A stretch of 64,000 nucleotides of DNA. Origin: Actinosynnema sp040640215 (GTDB lineage: Bacteria > Actinomycetota > Actinomycetes > Mycobacteriales > Pseudonocardiaceae). Within the stretch, counting starts at the first letter, position 1, and each line of letters begins with the position of its first letter. The notes under the pieces were generated by a model, which was not told the DNA's origin, ran no database searches, and worked only from the letters and a program-made list of their open reading frames with translations. Shown in pieces: positions 17,412 to 25,060 of this stretch. The stretch spans positions 150,018 through 214,017 of the forward strand of contig NZ_JBFABG010000013.1 in assembly GCF_040640215.1 (NCBI RefSeq). Direction: 5' to 3'. The position numbers and the translations under genes were made by a program.

Positions 17412-18440
17412 TCACCGGGCGAGGACGTAGCCGTCGTCGGGGCGGTGGTCGCGGGAGCGGCGCAGGTCGGTGAGGGCGAAGGTGCGCTGGACCCAGCGGT
17501 CCGCTCCGTCGTAGCGGGGACGGAAGGGTGTGCGGCCGTGCACGGTGACCCGGTTGTCCACGACGGCCATGTCGCCGGGTGCCAGTCGGGTGGTGCGCAC
17601 GGCGGTGTCGAAGGCGTGGGCGAGTTCGGCCAGTGCCGCCTCGGCCCGTGGGGTCAGCGCGGTGACGGCGATCTGGGCGATCCGGATGTCGGGGTCGTCG
17701 TCCGCTCCGGAAAGCACCGGTTGCGGTGCGCGGGCTGTGTCGTCGGTGCCGAAGGACGGGGGCGGTCGGAGGATGAACTCGGGCGCGGACAGCACGTCCC
17801 TGGTGGCCTCGGGGAGCAGGGGCAGCGCCTCGCGCAGGCAGGCCGTGCGCAGGCCCGCGACGCGGTCGTGGTCGGCGCGCAGGCACAGCAGCAGCACGTG
17901 GTCGGGTTCGTGGGGGTGGAAGGCGTTCTCGTTGTGGAAGGTCAGCAGCGCCGATCCGGCGTTGCCGGAGAAGTTCTCCTTGCCGGGCACCGGGACGACG
18001 TCCTGGACGAGGGCACCGGACTTCTCGGCCCGGTAGGCGACCGGGTCACCGAGCCCGCAGGCGAGCACGGCGAGCACCGCCGAGGCGACGGTGGGTTCGC
18101 GCTGCACCGAGTCCGATGTGGACGGTGTGGCGGGCAGCGCGGCGGCGTCGACCGGGAGGCCGTGGATCACCAGCACGCCCTGCGGGCCCGAGTGCCGCCG
18201 GAACCGGCGCACCGCGCGGCGCAAGGACAGCGGAGCCTCGTCCCAGGCGTCCCGGGCGCGGGCGATCCACTCCGGTGCGTCCACCCGGTACCGGCTGTCG
18301 GAGCTCAGCCCCCGCGCCAGGCGTTCCACTTCGGCGGTGTCGGACGGGGTCAGGTCCAGCTCGGCGGTGACGGTGAGGGCGCTGTCGGTGGTGGCGCTGT
18401 CGGTGGTGGCGCTGTCGGTGGTGGCGGCGAGCTCGGGCAT
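17412..18440 (-). CDS. Fe(II)/2-oxoglutarate-dependent hydroxylase, VioC/AsnO (clavaminate synthase-like) type
   Basis: The 342-residue enzyme starts at the ATG at 18440 behind AGGAG. The iron-binding HxE is in FHNENAFHPH, the distal His in VTVHGRTPF, and the 2-oxoglutarate-binding Arg in RWVQRTF. HNENAFHP and LLCLRADHDRVAGL match the pattern of the arginine, asparagine and clavaminate hydroxylases, which hydroxylate free or carrier-bound amino acids. The N-terminus carries TTDSA repeats encoded by a 15-bp triplication. It lies 35 bp after the PrnB-like gene and is almost certainly co-transcribed with it. The probable substrate is an amino acid; which one is not known. Confidence 0.88.
   Translation of the reverse strand: MPELAATTDSATTDSATTDSALTVTAELDLTPSDTAEVERLARGLSSDSRYRVDAPEWIARARDAWDEAPLSLRRAVRRFRRHSGPQGVLVIHGLPVDAAALPATPSTSDSVQREPTVASAVLAVLACGLGDPVAYRAEKSGALVQDVVPVPGKENFSGNAGSALLTFHNENAFHPHEPDHVLLLCLRADHDRVAGLRTACLREALPLLPEATRDVLSAPEFILRPPPSFGTDDTARAPQPVLSGADDDPDIRIAQIAVTALTPRAEAALAELAHAFDTAVRTTRLAPGDMAVVDNRVTVHGRTPFRPRYDGADRWVQRTFALTDLRRSRDHRPDDGYVLAR
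18381..18425. repeat. Three perfect 15-bp tandem repeats
   Basis: Three copies of GCTGTCGGTGGTGGC in the plus strand encode the repeated ATTDS segment in the N-terminus of the hydroxylase. Copy number probably varies between strains by slippage. Confidence 0.9.
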
Positions 18441-18475
18441 CGGCGTTCGCTCCTGGTTCCGGTGCGGTCTCGGGG

Positions 18476-19588
18476 TCAGTGCCGCAGGGCTGCCACGGCA
18501 TCGGCGACGTAGTGGTCGCCGAAGCGGATCAGCGGCGCGTACCGGGCCGCTCGCCGGTGGCGCATCAGGCGCAGTTCGCCCACGGCGTTGTCCGGGCCGT
18601 CGGGCGACTGGGCGATGGAGCGTTGCAGGCTCACCATGGAGTAGGCGAGGGTGACGTGCCGCTCGCTGTCGACGAGGTCGGCTTCGAGCAGCGCGTCGCG
18701 GGCCGCGGCGAGTTCCGGGTCCCGGGCGGCGAGCTGCCGGTAGGGCTCGGGCACCACCGCGAGCAGGTCCTTCATCGCCGCGCGGAAGGTCTTGTAGGCG
18801 CGGTGCTGCCGCCCGCTCAACGGGCGTTCCACCTCGGGCGGCTGCATGGTGGGGCGGACGGTCGCGGTGTAGTACTCGACGGGGATCATGCCGGCGTGGG
18901 CCATGGCCGCCGGGAAGCCCCGCACGAAGGTGGTGGCGTGGCCGAGCCTGCGCAGGGCGGAGGTCGTCGCGCCGAGGCGCAGGTGGTGCGCGGCGTCGGT
19001 CACCGCGACCGCCGCGCAGACGTTGAACAGCACGTGCACCTGGTGGCCGATGATCCACCGCGCCGTCCACCGGGCGTCCCACGACGTGTCCGCCACGGCC
19101 GGCGCGGGCGACACCGGCTCCTCGGGAGGGGAATCCGGGGCGGTGGCACCGGTCAGGTCGAGCACGGCGCGCGCCATGCCGGCGACCTCGACGGCCAGGT
19201 CGGAGCCGGACAGCGGGGCCTCGCCCAGGTCTTCCAGGCCGCGCAGCACGATCGACGCGCCGTGCAGCGCGGCCTGGTGGTCGGACAGGTCCACCTCGCG
19301 CACGCGGAAGAACGACTGGCTGGTCGACCCGGCCGGCAGGTCCTCGCCCACCACGGCCGGGCCCTGCGCGGACAGCGCCGACACCAGCCCTTCGGCGACC
19401 GCCGACGCGCGCCGCAGGGCGGCGGTGCGCTCGACCGGGCCGGCGTGCGTCGGCACCGCGCCCAACAGCGCGGCGGTCCGCTGCGCCCGGGAGCGGACGG
19501 GGAGGTCGAACTCGGGGGTGACCCCACCGGGTCGGGGGTCCCGGAACACGGCGACAGGCGGGTACCGGGCGGTCGGCGAAGCGTTCAC
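18476..19588 (-). CDS. PrnB-like (DUF1864/indoleamine-dioxygenase superfamily) protein, tentative
   Basis: The 370-residue protein starts at the GTG at 19588. It is mostly helical. The central part WTARWIIGHQVHVLFNVCAAVAV and the later segment PPEVERPLSGRQHRAYKTF, then VVPEPYRQL, recall the order of features in PrnB of pyrrolnitrin biosynthesis and in other indoleamine-dioxygenase-fold proteins. GHQVH could supply a haem or metal ligand. I rate the family call as tentative. Its stop lies 35 bp from the start of the Fe/2-oxoglutarate hydroxylase, so the two probably act on the same small molecule. Confidence 0.5.
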   Translation of the reverse strand: MNASPTARYPPVAVFRDPRPGGVTPEFDLPVRSRAQRTAALLGAVPTHAGPVERTAALRRASAVAEGLVSALSAQGPAVVGEDLPAGSTSQSFFRVREVDLSDHQAALHGASIVLRGLEDLGEAPLSGSDLAVEVAGMARAVLDLTGATAPDSPPEEPVSPAPAVADTSWDARWTARWIIGHQVHVLFNVCAAVAVTDAAHHLRLGATTSALRRLGHATTFVRGFPAAMAHAGMIPVEYYTATVRPTMQPPEVERPLSGRQHRAYKTFRAAMKDLLAVVPEPYRQLAARDPELAAARDALLEADLVDSERHVTLAYSMVSLQRSIAQSPDGPDNAVGELRLMRHRRAARYAPLIRFGDHYVADAVAALRH

Positions 19589-19898
19589 GACGTCGAGTAT
19601 TCCGGCCGGCGGCGGTGCGCAGGTCCCGCCGATCGGGTACGGAAGCCGCCGGCCCACCGCCCCGAACGAGAAACTCGTTCGGGTGGAACATCCACACCGT
19701 GGGGCGGTCGTGGGGGGTTTCGCGTGGCAACCGACCTCCCCCGCCCTTAACGTCTGCACGCGGTGGCCGAGGCCCCGGACGGGGACACGGGTCGGTCCAC
19801 AGTGGACCAGCGGTCCGGCCGCCCGCCCGTGAGCGGGAGACCTCGATCGACCGTGCCCGCCGGCGGCCCGTTCGGCTGATCGACGGAAGGCGACACGG
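19589..19898. promoter_or_regulatory. Divergent promoter region
   Basis: About 310 bp separates the hydroxylase operon from the DUF3494 gene. It has no supported gene. Both divergent promoters must lie here, but I cannot place hexamers with confidence. Confidence 0.4.
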
Positions 19899-21011
19899 AT
19901 GAACCGCACACCCGCAACGGCCGCGACCGGGGCGTCCCGGCACTCCCGGTGGGCCGCGCTGGGGGCCGTCGGCGCGGTGATGAGCGCCCTGGCGCTCTTC
20001 GGCACGGTGTCGGCCCCGCCCTCGGCGTTCGCCGTCGAGGCGCGGGTGGAGCTGGGCGGGGCGGAGAGCTTCTCGGTGCTCGGTGCCCAGTCCGTCACGA
20101 ACACCGGTGCCAGCACCCTGAACCGCGACCTCGGCGTGAGCCCCGGCACCAGCATCACGGGCTTCCCGCCGGGCCTCGTCGGGGGCACCATCCACGCCAA
20201 CGACGCGGTGGCCGCCCAGGCGCAGAGCGACCTGACCGTCGCCTACAACGACGCGGCCGGCCGCGCGCCGACCTCCGACGTCCCCGCCGACCTCGTCGGG
20301 CTGACGCTGGTCGGCGGCGTCTACCGGGCACCCGGGGCGGTCGAGCTGAGCGGGACGCTGACGCTCGACGGCCAGGGCGACCCGAACACGGTCTGGATCT
20401 TCCAGACGTCCTCGACCCTGATCACCGCGTCGAACAGCTCGATCAACCTCGTCAACGGTGCCCAGGCGTGCAACGTCTTCTGGCAGGTCGGCAGCTCCGC
20501 GACGCTCGGCACGGACTCGGACTTCGTCGGCACGATCATGGCGCTGACGTCGATCACGGCGAACACCGGCGCGGACGTCCAGGGCCGGGCCCTGGCGCGC
20601 AACGGCGAGGTGACGCTGGACAGCAACACGTTCACCACGGACCTGTGCGAGGTCGTCCCGACGACGACCAGCACCAGCGACACCACCAGCACCAGCGACA
20701 CGACCGGCACCACGACCGACACCACCACGACCACGGCACCGACGACCCCAGGTCCGACGAGCACGGGTCCGACGAGCACGGGACCGGGCACGACCACCAC
20801 GACCTCGGCCGGCAACGGCGGCGTGCCCGGCCCGGGTGCCACCCCCGGCGGCCCGAGGCCGCCGGGGCAGGTGTCGCCGTACCCCGGAGGACTCGCCGCC
20901 ACGGGGAGCAGCTCCCCCGTCGGGCTGCTGATCGGGCTGGGCGTCCTGGTGTCGGCACTGGGTGCCGGGCTCATCGCGGTCACCCGCCGGCGGTCACGCC
21001 AGGGAGGCTGA
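19899..21011 (+). CDS. DUF3494 ice-binding-like protein with wall anchor
   Basis: The 370-residue protein has a signal peptide (AALGAVGAVMSALALFGTVSA) and a DUF3494 beta-helix domain at about residues 45-250 (GGAESFSVLGAQSVTNTG, DLGVSPGTSITGF, then WIFQTSSTLITAS and FWQVGSSATLGTDSDF). This fold is that of ice-binding proteins but is also used for adhesion. A Thr/Ser/Pro-rich stalk (about 250-320) follows, then LAATG, a membrane helix (VGLLIGLGVLVSALGAGLIAV) and a basic tail RRRSRQGG. That end is a class E sortase signal, so the domain is displayed on the cell wall. Thermal function cannot be deduced. Confidence 0.9.
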   Translation: MNRTPATAATGASRHSRWAALGAVGAVMSALALFGTVSAPPSAFAVEARVELGGAESFSVLGAQSVTNTGASTLNRDLGVSPGTSITGFPPGLVGGTIHANDAVAAQAQSDLTVAYNDAAGRAPTSDVPADLVGLTLVGGVYRAPGAVELSGTLTLDGQGDPNTVWIFQTSSTLITASNSSINLVNGAQACNVFWQVGSSATLGTDSDFVGTIMALTSITANTGADVQGRALARNGEVTLDSNTFTTDLCEVVPTTTSTSDTTSTSDTTGTTTDTTTTTAPTTPGPTSTGPTSTGPGTTTTTSAGNGGVPGPGATPGGPRPPGQVSPYPGGLAATGSSSPVGLLIGLGVLVSALGAGLIAVTRRRSRQGG

Positions 21012-21040
21012 CGGCGTGGGCGGTCGCCGCACCCGGCCTT

Positions 21041-21955
21041 TCAGCCGTCGTGCTCCAGTTCCGCGCACACGGTTTCGAGCACGCCGAGGGCGGCGGCCAG
21101 GGCGGGGCGGCGGCCCGTCGGGGTGCGCCACACCCCGTAGATCCGGCGCAGGGGCGGGGCCGCCACGGGCAGCACGCGGACCGAGGGCGGGAGTGGTCCC
21201 CGGCCCATGCGGGGCACCAGGGCCAGGCCGAGGCCCGCGCCGACCAGTTCGATTTGGCTGGCGTACTCGGTGACGATGTGGGTGAACCTGTTCGGGTTCG
21301 GCGTGTGCTGGAAGGCGTTGAGCAGGAAGTCGTGCGCCACCGAGCCGGGTTCGTAGAGCCACCGGTCCCCGCGCAGCGCGTCCAGGTCCACCGACGACCT
21401 GCCGACCAGCGGGTGCTCGTGGTGGGCGAGCACGTCGGACAGGTCGTCGCCCAGGTGCCTGGCCTTGAGCCCCTCCGGCAGGGTCAGCGGGATGGCCATC
21501 CAGTCGTGCGCCACGGCCAGGTCCGCCGTGCCGCGCGCGACCAGTTCCACCGCCCGGTGCGAGTCGGCCTCGATCAGCCGCAGCTCCAGGTCCGCCCAGG
21601 TCCGCGCCAGGTGCTCGGTGGCGCGGGGCAGCACGCCGCGCGCGGCGGTGGGGAACACGGCGACGGTGAGGGTCCCGGTGACCGTCTCGCTCTGCGCCTG
21701 GAGCTCGGCGCTCATGCTCTCCAGCTCGACGATGATCCGGCTGGCGGACTCGGCCATGACGCGGCCCGCCGGGGTCAGCGTGGTCCGGCCCGCCTGGTGC
21801 TCCACGAGCTGCTGGTGCGCGTCGCGGCTCAGCCTGGCGATCTGCTGCGAGATCGCCGAGGGGGTGTAGCCGAGCGCGCTGGCGGCGGCCGTCATCGACC
21901 CGTGGACGGCGAGGGCCTCGATCGCGCGCAGCCCCGCCAGGCTCACCGTCAGCAC
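21041..21955 (-). CDS. LysR family transcriptional regulator
   Basis: The 304-residue protein has an N-terminal winged helix-turn-helix (LRAIEALAVHGSMTAAASAL, then YTPSAISQQIARLSRD) and a LysR ligand-binding domain (TGTLTVAVFPTAARGVLP, GLGLALVPRMG). It lies at the end of the RidA-SDR-SDR-deacylase operon on the same strand with an 84-bp gap. It may control that operon or the divergent ABC importer operon. Its effector is unknown. The catalytic neighbours suggest an amino-acid-derived inducer. Confidence 0.9.
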   Translation of the reverse strand: MLTVSLAGLRAIEALAVHGSMTAAASALGYTPSAISQQIARLSRDAHQQLVEHQAGRTTLTPAGRVMAESASRIIVELESMSAELQAQSETVTGTLTVAVFPTAARGVLPRATEHLARTWADLELRLIEADSHRAVELVARGTADLAVAHDWMAIPLTLPEGLKARHLGDDLSDVLAHHEHPLVGRSSVDLDALRGDRWLYEPGSVAHDFLLNAFQHTPNPNRFTHIVTEYASQIELVGAGLGLALVPRMGRGPLPPSVRVLPVAAPPLRRIYGVWRTPTGRRPALAAALGVLETVCAELEHDG

Positions 21956-22039
21956 GCCGGCGTCACCTCACTCCCGGTGTCCGATCACCCCCGCCATCCT
22001 GGCACGGCACAGCCCACGGGCAACCCCCGTCACCCGCCG

Positions 22040-22396
22040 TCACCGGGGCGCGACGGGGAGGTGCAGGACGGCGTCCACCTCGACCTTGACCGAGCGGAGC
22101 CCGGCCGCGACCGTCGTGCGGGCCGGTTTCCACGCGCCGAAGTGGGCGGCGCACGCCCGGTCGAACTCGGCGAAGTCGGCGAGGTCGGCCAGGTACGCGG
22201 TCACCTTGACCACGCTGGTGGGCCCGCCGCCGGCCGCCTCGACGACCGCCGCGAGGTTGCGCAGCGCCAGCGCGGTCTCGGTGGCCACGTCGGCGGGCTC
22301 GTAGGAGCCGTCGGGCAGGCGCGGCACCTGCCCGGACACGTACACGGTGTCCCCCGCGCGGACGAACGGCCGGTAGTGGCCCGCCGGCGGGATCAC
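22040..22396 (-). CDS. RidA family enamine/imine deaminase-like protein
   Basis: The 118-residue protein starts at the GTG at 22396, overlapping the stop of the SDR gene by four bases. The RidA/YjgF fold is shown by HYRPFVRAGDTVYVSGQVP, LRNLAAVVEAAGGG and VVKVTAYLADLADFAEF. RidA proteins hydrolyse reactive 2-aminoacrylate-type imines released by PLP enzymes. This fits the aminotransferase in the divergent operon. The conserved Arg region near the end reads PARTTVAAG. Confidence 0.88.
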   Translation of the reverse strand: MIPPAGHYRPFVRAGDTVYVSGQVPRLPDGSYEPADVATETALALRNLAAVVEAAGGGPTSVVKVTAYLADLADFAEFDRACAAHFGAWKPARTTVAAGLRSVKVEVDAVLHLPVAPR

Positions 22397-23133
22397 CGGC
22401 GGGTCACCCGGATCGCCTCGGACACCTGGAAGGCGTTGAACCGGTGGCCGGTGGCGAAGTCGGCGTCGATCCCGGCGAGGAACGCGAACGCGGGCGCGAG
22501 CCGCGCCGGCGGCACGATCCCGATCCGCATCTCCTCGGTGTAGTGGGAGTCGGACATGGGCGTGTCGATCGGTCGCCCGGTCGACATCGTGTTCACCGCC
22601 ACGTTGTGCTCGCGGCCCTCCAGCGCGAGCACCTTCATCAGGCCCTCCTGCGCGTGCTTGCCGGGCGTGTACGCGGTCTCCTTGACGAACCCGGACAGCG
22701 CGGAGCCGGAGGACAGGAACACGATGCTCCCGTCCCGCGCGGCGACCATGTGCGGCCACACGGTCTTGGTGAGCACGTAGGCCGCGCCGAGGATGATGTC
22801 CACCTCGCGCCGCCAGTCCTCGAAGGTGACGTCCAGCATGGACACCTCCTTGAGCACGGCGGCGTTGTGGATCAGCGCCCGGGGCGGGCCGTAGTGCGCC
22901 AGCGCCGCCTCCGTCGCCGACCGGGTCGCCGCCGGGTCGGCCAGGTCGACCTCCAGGGGCAGCACGTCCGCGCCCGCGTCGCGCAGCTCCCCGGTCAGCG
23001 CGGCCAGCTTGCCGCCCTGCACGTCCAGCAGCGCCACGCGCATCCCGGCGGCGACGAGTTCGCGGGCGATCTCCCGGCCGAGCCCTTCGGCGGCCCCGGT
23101 CAGGAAAGCCACCTTGCCGTCGACGTCGATCAC
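22393..23133 (-). CDS. SDR family oxidoreductase (downstream paralogue)
   Basis: The 246-residue enzyme starts at the GTG at 23133, overlapping the stop of its paralogue. Its cofactor loop is intact (TGAAEGLG), as are IHNAAV, the catalytic serine in FLSSGSALSGF and the YTPGK pair. It shares a nearly identical C-terminal 37 residues with the upstream SDR. The tail after the helix (ATGHRFNAFQVSEAIRV) is typical of neither common subclass that I know. Probably NAD(P)-dependent oxidation or reduction of a hydroxy or keto intermediate in this pathway. Confidence 0.9.
   Translation of the reverse strand: MIDVDGKVAFLTGAAEGLGREIARELVAAGMRVALLDVQGGKLAALTGELRDAGADVLPLEVDLADPAATRSATEAALAHYGPPRALIHNAAVLKEVSMLDVTFEDWRREVDIILGAAYVLTKTVWPHMVAARDGSIVFLSSGSALSGFVKETAYTPGKHAQEGLMKVLALEGREHNVAVNTMSTGRPIDTPMSDSHYTEEMRIGIVPPARLAPAFAFLAGIDADFATGHRFNAFQVSEAIRVTRR
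22401..22515. repeat. 115-bp patch shared by the two SDR genes (copy 1)
   Basis: This stretch matches 23150-23264 with three differences in 115 bp. It encodes the C-termini of both SDR paralogues. The rest of the genes has diverged far more, which suggests recent gene conversion limited to the 3' ends. Confidence 0.9.
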
Positions 23134-23867
23134 GCGGACACCCCTTCCCGGGTCACCCGGATGGCCTCGGACACCTGGAAGGCGTTGAACCGGTGGCCGG
23201 TGGCGAAGTCGGCGTCGATCCCCGCCAGGAACGCGAACGCGGGCGCGAGCCGCGCCGGCGGCACCATCACCGCGCGCATGGCGTCGGAGTAGGTGTAGGC
23301 CAGCGGGCCGTCGATCGGCGCGCCGGTGGTGATGCTGTTGACCGCGACGCCGTGGTCGCGGCCCTCCAGGGCGAGCACCTTCATCAGCCCTTCCTGGCCG
23401 TGCTTGCCCGCCACGTAGGCGGCCTCGTTCGCGAACCCGGACAGCGCCGAGCCCGACGAGACGAACACGATGCTGCCGTCGCGCGCCGCGACCATGCCCG
23501 GCCACACGGCCTTCGACAGCACGAACGCGCTTTGCAGGATGCTGTCCGCTTCGGCGCGGAAGGCCGGCACGTCGAGCTCCAGCACGGACGTCTCGCGGAA
23601 GACGGCCGAGTTGTGCACGAACAGCCGGGGCGTGCCGAAGCGCTCCAGGGCCTGTTCGGCCGTGGCGCGCAGCGCGTGCGCGTCGGTGAAGTCGGTGACG
23701 AACGCGTGCACGGAGGGCAGTTCGTCGGCCAGCGCGCGCACGGCGTCGGCCTGGTCGCACAGCACCGCGACGGTCATGCCGGCGGCGGCGAGTTCGCGGG
23801 CGACGGCGTGGCCGAGGTCTTCGGCGTTGCCGGCGACGAGGGCGAAGCGGCCGGTGGGGTCGATCAT
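23130..23867 (-). CDS. SDR-like protein with altered cofactor loop
   Basis: The 245-residue paralogue of the next gene starts at the ATG at 23867. The YVAGK pair and the serine in FVSSGSALSG remain. The glycine-rich loop, TGxxxGxG in active SDRs, reads AGNAEDLG: the first Thr is Ala and the second Gly is Asp. Asp or Glu at that place usually blocks the dinucleotide pyrophosphate. It may be an inactive partner that forms heteromers with the intact SDR, or may bind a different ligand. It overlaps the deacylase stop by four bases, so it belongs to the same operon. Confidence 0.85.
   Translation of the reverse strand: MIDPTGRFALVAGNAEDLGHAVARELAAAGMTVAVLCDQADAVRALADELPSVHAFVTDFTDAHALRATAEQALERFGTPRLFVHNSAVFRETSVLELDVPAFRAEADSILQSAFVLSKAVWPGMVAARDGSIVFVSSGSALSGFANEAAYVAGKHGQEGLMKVLALEGRDHGVAVNSITTGAPIDGPLAYTYSDAMRAVMVPPARLAPAFAFLAGIDADFATGHRFNAFQVSEAIRVTREGVSA
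23150..23264. repeat. 115-bp patch shared by the two SDR genes (copy 2)
   Basis: Counterpart of 22401-22515, with three mismatches. It lies at the 3' end of the upstream SDR gene. Confidence 0.9.
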
Positions 23868-24808
23868 CGTGCGGACTCCTCAACGATCTCGGCGACGAGG
23901 GCGACGACCTGGCCGGGTGACTCGATCCGGGCCAGGGTGGGGCGCAGCAGCGCGAGCGCGGTGCGCGGGAACGGGGCGCGGTAGGTCTCCAGCACTTCGC
24001 TGGTCACGGGGTCGAGCAGGTGGCCGACGACGGTGTCCCGCGCGACCACCGTGCCGAGCGCGGCCTCCCGCAGGACGGGCTGGTAGATGCCTGGCCGGGA
24101 GGTCGACAGCGGCACCTTGCCGGTGGCCACGGTGCCCGGTTCGTCGGGCAGGTCGGCTTCGGTCAGCACGCCGGCCTTGCCCAGCGCCCGGCGCAGCCCG
24201 CGGGTGACGGCGGCGGCGCGGTCCTCCTCGAACTCGCCGCGCCCGCCCATCTCGATCCACACGGCGACCGCGCCCTGCGCGCGGGCGTGCCCGGTGAGGC
24301 TGGAGGCGCGGTCGGGGCCGTCGAGGATCAGCGGGGTGCCCATCCACTCGGCGACGTGCTCGCTGCCAGGGAACCGGTAGGTGAAGCAGTTGATGTTCCA
24401 GCTACCGCCGCCGTGCACGTCCAGCACCACGTCCGTGCCGTCGACCGCGTGCTCCGCCAGCACGGCGGCCACCCGCTGGGTGTGGGAGCCCCGCGCGTCG
24501 CCGGGGAAGCAGTTGTTGAGGTCGAGCAGGTCCAGGTGGGTCTGGCGGGCGTCGGCCTCGGTGGCGAGCGGGTGCGCGACGGGCACCACCCGCAGCGTGC
24601 CGACCAGTTCCTCCCGTCGCACGCCGGCCAGCAGCCGGTTGACCGCGAGCGTGCCCCAGGGCCCCTCGTCCCCGTGCACGCTCGCCACGAGCAGCCCCAC
24701 CGGACCGCCCTCGCCCACGGTCCCGATCCGCACGTCGACGGAGCCGTAGGCCAGTGACGAGGCGACCGGGTGATCGGTCCACTGGATCGTTTCGGCGAGT
24801 GTCGGCAT
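23864..24808 (-). CDS. AstE/AspA-type succinylglutamate desuccinylase/aspartoacylase family protein
   Basis: The 314-residue protein starts at the ATG at 24808 with AGGGAG 6 bases before it. The zinc site is the His and Glu of VASVHGDEGPWG and the His in LDVHGGGSW; the family Asn-Arg pair appears near LLDLNNCFPGDARG. These enzymes remove N-acyl groups from amino acids (N-succinylglutamate, N-acetylaspartate, N-acetyl-diaminobutyrate). It leads the minus-strand operon, divergent from the ABC importer, so an N-acylated amino acid or peptide is a sensible imported substrate. That is inference. Confidence 0.88.
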   Translation of the reverse strand: MPTLAETIQWTDHPVASSLAYGSVDVRIGTVGEGGPVGLLVASVHGDEGPWGTLAVNRLLAGVRREELVGTLRVVPVAHPLATEADARQTHLDLLDLNNCFPGDARGSHTQRVAAVLAEHAVDGTDVVLDVHGGGSWNINCFTYRFPGSEHVAEWMGTPLILDGPDRASSLTGHARAQGAVAVWIEMGGRGEFEEDRAAAVTRGLRRALGKAGVLTEADLPDEPGTVATGKVPLSTSRPGIYQPVLREAALGTVVARDTVVGHLLDPVTSEVLETYRAPFPRTALALLRPTLARIESPGQVVALVAEIVEESAR

Positions 24809-25060
24809 ATTCGCTCCCTGTCGTCCGGCGCACTCCAGCATTCGGTGCGCGAATTCTGCGCAGACCCGCGCACGGAACACAAGACAGAGTTGCCGTACGG
24901 CGACGATTACCTTTACTTAATGCCGTCCACGCAGCTCAAGGGGTCTTTAGCAAGGATTAAAGGGGGGTTTCACCGATTGTTGCTTGCTACTTCCGGCGGC
25001 CCACCTGTTCACTCTGGTAACCGCGTCGGGGCCCACCGTCGAGAAGTTGTGGAGCAACGC
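24809..25060. promoter_or_regulatory. Divergent control region between deacylase and importer operons
   Basis: This 252-bp region, notably A+T-richer around 24900-24985, must hold the promoters of both operons. TTCG-N5-CGAA at 24841-24853 is a weak inverted repeat. The LysR regulator at 21 kb or the GntR regulator at 35 kb could act here. No copy of the palindrome at 40916 is present. Confidence 0.5.

Noticed and set aside
18381..18425. CRISPR-like repeats
   Set aside because: These and the repeats at 42113-42184 are uninterrupted tandem units in coding sequence, without spacers.
17412..20195. A single minus-strand protein of more than 900 residues
   Set aside because: It joins the hydroxylase to out-of-frame sequence of the PrnB-like gene; the two real genes have own starts and ribosome sites.
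19949..22543. Very long plus-strand frame crossing the DUF3494, LysR and RidA genes
   Set aside because: It spans several well-supported genes on both strands and has repetitive Arg/Gly/His content; a G+C artefact.
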